64,000 bases of DNA from Nocardia arthritidis (GTDB lineage Bacteria; Actinomycetota; Actinomycetes; Mycobacteriales; Mycobacteriaceae): positions 5,828,001 through 5,892,000 of the forward strand of contig NZ_CP046172.1 in NCBI RefSeq assembly GCF_011801145.1, read 5' to 3'. The translations under genes were made by a program, and so were the position numbers. Positions 60,768 to 64,000 of this stretch are shown here, piece by piece. The notes beneath the pieces were generated by a model. That model saw only the letters and a list, made by a program, of their open reading frames with translations, was not told the origin of the DNA and searched no databases. Numbering within the stretch: position 1 is the first letter of the stretch; each line of letters starts with the position of its first letter.

Positions 60768-61148
60768 CTACTGCGGCGTTATCTCGATGCCGACGGTGCC
60801 CGACCGGCCGCGACGCACGAAGCTGCCGAGGATCGTGACCGGTCCGAGGATGAAGTACTTGCGCATCAGCAGCTTTCGCACGCGCGCCGTCCCCGTGGCG
60901 TCCAGTACCCGCCCGGTGCCCGCGACGATCGGCCCGCGCGGCTTGCCTGCGACATTGCACGGCTGCACGGTCACCGCGGGATTGCGGCGCAGCCGCTTCA
61001 CCTTCCAGCTGTCGGTGACCGTCCAGATGTACAGCTTGCCGTCGTCGGCCACCGCCCACACCGGGGTCGTGACCGGCGTTCCATCCTTGCGATAGGTGGT
61101 GAACAGCACGTAGTCGGCCGAGCCGACCGGTCCGAGCGCAGTGGTCAT
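60768..61148 (-). CDS. PPOX-class F420-type oxidoreductase
   Basis: A 126-aa split-barrel protein. YVLFTTYRKDGTPVTTPVWAV, then VTDSWKVKRLRRNPAVTVQPC and GTARVRKLLMRKYF are typical of the F420-dependent PPOX group of actinobacteria. The start ATG 61148 gives the family length. A paralog lies at 63702-64000. The substrate is unknown; some members reduce biliverdin or other pigments. Its stop lies at the edge of the long inverted repeat. Confidence 0.85.
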   Translation of the reverse strand: MTTALGPVGSADYVLFTTYRKDGTPVTTPVWAVADDGKLYIWTVTDSWKVKRLRRNPAVTVQPCNVAGKPRGPIVAGTGRVLDATGTARVRKLLMRKYFILGPVTILGSFVRRGRSGTVGIEITPQ

Positions 61149-61177
61149 AGGGGCAGGATATCGGCCGGGCGCACACG

Positions 61178-61726
61178 TCATTCGGCCATGTTGTATTCGC
61201 CCGACTCCAGGCGGGCGATCACCCCGGCGGTCCAATTCGTGAGATTGTCGAAGACCCCGCTCCACAGCTCCAGCAGATCGGTGGTGTGCGGGGCCGAGTG
61301 GCGACCGGGAAAGTCCGGCACCATGGCCAGCAGGTCGTCGCGGACTTCCCTACTGCGCCTTTGCTGTTCGCGCAGTTTCGCGATGACGTGCGCGCGCGGC
61401 AGCGCGTCCATGAAGGCAATGGCCGCGCCGAGCTCCTCCATATCGACGCTCACCAGCGCCTCATCCATCAGCCTGCGGAATTCCGCCTCACCCGCCTCGG
61501 TCACCGCGAACAGGGTGTGCGCGGGCCCGCGATCGCTGTCCCGCGGGCCGAGGGAGCTCAGATTCCCTTCCTGCGTCAGCTGTTTGAGCGCGTGATAGAT
61601 CGAGCCGGGTTTCACATTGGTCCAGGTCTCGGCGCGCCAGGTCAGCAGTTCGCGCCGCACCGCATAGCCGTGGGCGGGTTGGCGCAGCCGTAGCACGCCG
61701 AGGACGAGCAGCCGGACGGCGGGCAT
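61178..61726 (-). CDS. PadR-family transcriptional regulator
   Basis: A 182-aa regulator with a winged-helix N-terminal part (LLVLGVLRLRQPAHGYAVRREL, then VKPGSIYHALKQLTQEG and YTLFAVTEAG-like AHTLFAVTEAGEAEF) and a helical C-terminal part. These are PadR features. It is divergent from a VOC gene, and the perfect 13-base inverted repeat at 61759-61818 lies between them. It probably represses itself and the VOC gene in response to a small molecule. Confidence 0.85.
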   Translation of the reverse strand: MPAVRLLVLGVLRLRQPAHGYAVRRELLTWRAETWTNVKPGSIYHALKQLTQEGNLSSLGPRDSDRGPAHTLFAVTEAGEAEFRRLMDEALVSVDMEELGAAIAFMDALPRAHVIAKLREQQRRSREVRDDLLAMVPDFPGRHSAPHTTDLLELWSGVFDNLTNWTAGVIARLESGEYNMAE

Positions 61727-61758
61727 CGCACTCCTTCGTCGGAATCAGTACGACCATA

Positions 61759-61818
61759 CTAATCAAATTTGACTTCCCCAGGTAGTCAACCTATCGTCCA
61801 CTAGCCAAATTTGATTAG
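61759..61818. promoter_or_regulatory. Putative PadR operator pair
   Basis: CTAATCAAATTTG at 61759-61771 and its exact complement at 61806-61818, 34 bases apart. Each arm contains the self-complementary core CAAATTTG, so each may be one dimer site. The right one overlaps the region just before the VOC ribosome site. Confidence 0.7.
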
Positions 61819-61828
61819 CGGAGGAATC

Positions 61829-62545
61829 ATGAGCGACACCTCGGTGCCGGTACTACGCAGCGGCGACCTGTCGAATACCCTGGACTTCTATCGAGCCCTC
61901 GGCTATCAGGTGACCCATGAGCAGACGCGGCCGTACGCCTACGGCGTGGTCACCGCCAACGGCTGCGAGGTGCACTTCGCCGCAGGACCGAAGACCGCCG
62001 ACAACTCCGGCGACGCGGGTTGCCTGATCATGGTCGACGATGTCGCCGCCCGCCATCGCGACTTCAGCGCGGCACTGCGCGCCCGCTACGGGAAGGTGCC
62101 GTCCAAGGGAAATCCGCGAATCACTCGATTCCGGCCGGGGCAAACCCGATTCACCCTCGTCGACCCGGCGGGCAACTGGATCATCTACATCCAGCGCGAC
62201 GAACCGGTCGAACTCGAATACGGCGGCTCCTCCGAATTGAGCGGCCTGGCAAAGGTTCTCGACAACGCCAGGATCCTGCGCGATTTCAAGAACGACGACA
62301 GCGCCGCGGCACGGACGCTGGAGGTCGGGTTGGGCAGGCACGGTGCGCAGGCTCCCGCCGTCGACCGGGCGCGGGCACTCGCCGCGCTCACCGAATTGTC
62401 GATCGCCACAGGTGATTCCGCGCGTGCCGAGCGGTTCCGGGCCGAGTTGCGCGGTATCGAACTCACCAAGACCGAACGGGCGTCGGTCGCCGCCGAGCTG
62501 CGCGCGGCGACCGACCTCGAAGCTTGGCTAACCGAAACATCCTGA
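61829..62545 (+). CDS. VOC-family protein with helical C-terminal extension
   Basis: A 238-aa protein. Residues 1-125 are a bleomycin-resistance-type VOC fold: VPVLRSGDLSNTLDFYRALGY, then CEVHFAAGPKT and TLVDPAGNWIIYIQ. Residues 130-238 are a helical extension with a pattern (ALAALTELSIATGDSARAERFRAEL) like TPR-type helices, unusual for the family. GGAGGA precedes the ATG by 4 bases. It is divergent from the PadR gene that probably represses it, which suggests a role in resistance or detoxification. Confidence 0.8.
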   Translation: MSDTSVPVLRSGDLSNTLDFYRALGYQVTHEQTRPYAYGVVTANGCEVHFAAGPKTADNSGDAGCLIMVDDVAARHRDFSAALRARYGKVPSKGNPRITRFRPGQTRFTLVDPAGNWIIYIQRDEPVELEYGGSSELSGLAKVLDNARILRDFKNDDSAAARTLEVGLGRHGAQAPAVDRARALAALTELSIATGDSARAERFRAELRGIELTKTERASVAAELRAATDLEAWLTETS

Positions 62546-62558
62546 TCCGCAGGGCAGT

Positions 62559-63326
62559 TCACGCCGCCGAGGTCAACACCTGCGGCCCGTCCTCGGTGAT
62601 GGCGACCGTATGTTCGGAGTGCGCGGTCCGCGACCCGTCCGCGGACCGGATCGTCCACCCGTCCGGATCGGTGTAGATCTCGTCCGTTGTCGCGGCGAAC
62701 CACGGTTCGATCGCGATGGTCAGGCCGGGACGCAGCTTGAAGCCGTGTCCCGGCTTGCCGACATTGGATACGTGCGGATCCTCGTGCATGGTCCGGCCCA
62801 GCCCGTGCCCGCCGAACTGGGTGTTCACCGGATATCCGTAATCGCTTGCGACGGCGGCGATCGCGGCCGAGATATCACCGATCCGGTTGCCCGGCACCGC
62901 AACCGCGATGGCGGCGGCCAGCGCCTCCTCGGTGGCCCGCACCAGCCGCAGATCCGCCTCGGCGGCCGTGCCGACCACAACGCTCACCGCCGAATCGGCC
63001 ACCCAGCCGTCGATGGCGACGGCGAGATCCATGGTGAGCACATCGCCGTCGCGCAGCGCGTAGTCGAACGGAAGCCCATGCAGCACAGCGTCGTTCACCG
63101 ACAGGCAGACGGTGTTGCGGAACGGGCCGCGCCCGAACGAGGGCGCGTAATCCCAGTAGCAGGACACCGCGCCGCGCAGCGCGATCCTGTTCCGCACATG
63201 CGCCTCCAGATCGAGCAAGTTGACCCCGACCCGCGCCTTGGCCCGCAACTCCGCGAGCACCTCGGCGACGAACTGCCCCGTCACCCGCATCCGCTCGATC
63301 TCGTCGCGGCTCTTCAACTCCACCAT
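62559..63326 (-). CDS. map: Type I methionine aminopeptidase
   Basis: A 255-aa enzyme. Metal ligands are visible: Asp in GDVLTMDLAVAI and DGWVADSAVSV, His in FGGHGLGRTMHEDP, Glu in LTIAIEPWF and Glu in AHSEHTVAITEDG. CLSVNDAVLHGLP carries the conserved catalytic His. It removes the N-terminal Met. It is divergent from an XRE regulator with two palindromic operators between them, which is unusual for a housekeeping enzyme and suggests a regulated second copy. ATG 63326 was preferred to GTG 63332; GGGTGGAG lies upstream. Confidence 0.9.
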   Translation of the reverse strand: MVELKSRDEIERMRVTGQFVAEVLAELRAKARVGVNLLDLEAHVRNRIALRGAVSCYWDYAPSFGRGPFRNTVCLSVNDAVLHGLPFDYALRDGDVLTMDLAVAIDGWVADSAVSVVVGTAAEADLRLVRATEEALAAAIAVAVPGNRIGDISAAIAAVASDYGYPVNTQFGGHGLGRTMHEDPHVSNVGKPGHGFKLRPGLTIAIEPWFAATTDEIYTDPDGWTIRSADGSRTAHSEHTVAITEDGPQVLTSAA

Positions 63327-63342
63327 GCCCACTCCACCCTTC

Positions 63343-63356
63343 GGTATTTTAATACC
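63343..63356. promoter_or_regulatory. Putative XRE operator 1
   Basis: GGTATTTTAATACC, a near-perfect 14-base palindrome 17 bases before the map start. It repeats as GGTATTTAAATACC at 63372-63385. Confidence 0.7.
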
Positions 63357-63371
63357 AGCATAGCCGCTTGC

Positions 63372-63385
63372 GGTATTTAAATACC
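63372..63385. promoter_or_regulatory. Putative XRE operator 2
   Basis: GGTATTTAAATACC, a perfect 14-base palindrome 29 bases from operator 1 and 19 before the XRE start. Both are flanked by the same AGC on the right. Confidence 0.7.
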
Positions 63386-63403
63386 AGCCGTAGCCTGTGT
63401 GCC

Positions 63404-63667
63404 ATGGTTCGTCTGCCGCTCACCCCCGCCCAGGTCGAGGCGGGCCGCCGCCTCGGCGCCGCACTGCGCGCGGGCCGCGGCGACCGGGATCTCGCCGAGG
63501 TCGCGCACGCCGCCAACATCTCCCCGGAAACGCTGCGCAAGATCGAAACCGGCAGGCTGCCCTCGCCCGCCTTCGGCACGGTGGTGGCATTGAGCCAGGC
63601 CCTGCGGCTGCCGCTGGACGATCTCGCCGATATCTGGTGTTCCGCGGGGCTGGCCCAATCGGCCTGA
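63404..63667 (+). CDS. XRE-family helix-turn-helix regulator
   Basis: An 87-aa protein with one helix-turn-helix: AGRRLGAALRAGRGDRDLAEVAHAANI, then PETLRKIETGRLPSPAFGTVVALSQAL. It is short, with no sensor domain. It is divergent from map, and the two palindromes between them are the likely binding sites for self-control and map control. TAGCCT lies 7 bases before the ATG. Confidence 0.85.
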   Translation: MVRLPLTPAQVEAGRRLGAALRAGRGDRDLAEVAHAANISPETLRKIETGRLPSPAFGTVVALSQALRLPLDDLADIWCSAGLAQSA

Positions 63668-63701
63668 GCGGGCTGAGTTTTCCTGGCCGGGGCCCGGGTT
63701 T

Positions 63702-64000
63702 TCAGCCCTGCTGGGTGATGGCGAGCCCGACCGTCGCGTCCGCGCCCTTCAGCAACCGATGGCCGCGGATACCGAGCCAGCCGATCGCACCGTATTTGCG
63801 GGCGACCAGCGCGCGCACCCGCTCGGTGCCCTCCGCGTCGAGGATCTCCGCGCGACCGCGGTAGACGCAGTCCTCTTTCGGGCGGCCGCGATTATCCGAA
63901 ATCTGTAGCAGCACTTTCGAATCGCTGCGCAGCCGCTTCACCTTCCCGGTCCGCGAGCCGGTCCAGACGACGATCCGTTCACCATCCGCGGCCACCCAGA
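63702..64000 (-). CDS. PPOX-class F420-type oxidoreductase, 5' end outside the window
   Basis: About 99 residues of a split-barrel protein, open at the window edge. WVAADGERIVVWTGSRTGKVKRLR and GTERVRALVARKYGAIG match the protein at 60768-61148, so the two are paralogs. The frame continues past 64000, so the start is not seen. Confidence 0.8.
   Translation of the reverse strand, partial: WVAADGERIVVWTGSRTGKVKRLRSDSKVLLQISDNRGRPKEDCVYRGRAEILDAEGTERVRALVARKYGAIGWLGIRGHRLLKGADATVGLAITQQG

Noticed and set aside
1..64000. CRISPR arrays, tRNA, rRNA, insertion sequences, prophage
   Set aside because: No regularly spaced repeats, no tRNA-like cloverleaf with a GTTCGA-type arm in a suitable context, and no transposase or integrase were found by eye.

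Overview
The window is chromosomal DNA from a high-GC actinomycete, most likely a Nocardia or close relative. The evidence is GC-rich codon use in every gene, an RbpA RNA-polymerase-binding protein, two F420-type PPOX oxidoreductases, a DrrAB-type exporter beside a giant single-protein NRPS, and many start codons preceded by a TAnnnT element at leaderless-transcript spacing. The genus is inferred from gene content; no rRNA or tRNA gene was seen.

Layout. 1-3.8 kb: the end of an ssuC-ssuB-ssuA sulfonate importer, an APC permease and a DUF3592 protein. 4.0-10.7 kb: an accessory block that is the most unusual part of the window. It holds a TfuA-YcaO pair, the signature of ATP-dependent peptide-backbone thioamidation, behind a 121-aa cysteine-containing protein. 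Divergent to these run a MoaD/ThiS-like sulfur carrier ending in Gly-Gly, an 81-aa protein with two copies of an LVDDFL(N/D)RPAxL motif, and a JmjC/cupin-type oxygenase. A GAF-LuxR regulator closes the block. Matching palindromes centred on AC lie in the divergent promoter and in front of a separate 83-aa membrane or secreted peptide gene, so these genes look like one regulon. I read this as an uncharacterised thioamide-type RiPP pathway.

11-33 kb: mostly ordinary genes. They include a crotonase, TetR/DUF1772 with AT-rich operators, a HAD phosphatase, an SDR, a DUF4173 membrane protein, an OmpR-type two-component system, a P1B-4 metal ATPase, a secreted S1 protease, an SGNH hydrolase, a membrane protein/PCuAC/DyP-peroxidase group, HdeD, VOC, GT9, ArsR, an M23 peptidase, a solute-binding protein, a zinc-ribbon protein and rbpA.

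33-51 kb: a secondary-metabolite locus read on the minus strand. A 4,653-aa NRPS (C-A-T-C-A-T-C-A-T-C-A-T-TE) is followed by a 67-aa small ORF and a DrrA/DrrB exporter, with lnt (apolipoprotein N-acyltransferase) upstream. The first C domain resembles that of EntF and the first A domain carries the EntF serine code, which predicts an acyl- or aryl-capped Ser-X-X-X product. No starter-loading enzyme, MbtH protein or epimerase domain is in the window.

51-64 kb: an amidohydrolase, a ribbon-helix-helix protein, FxsA, a NarL-type two-component system, a TSUP permease, TetR, TldD/TldE, two PPOX paralogs, PadR with a VOC gene and a clear operator, and map beside an XRE regulator with two palindromic operators. 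Three kinds of palindromic intergenic repeat were found. One of them, about 68 bp, occurs twice, at 4.5 kb and 51.3 kb.
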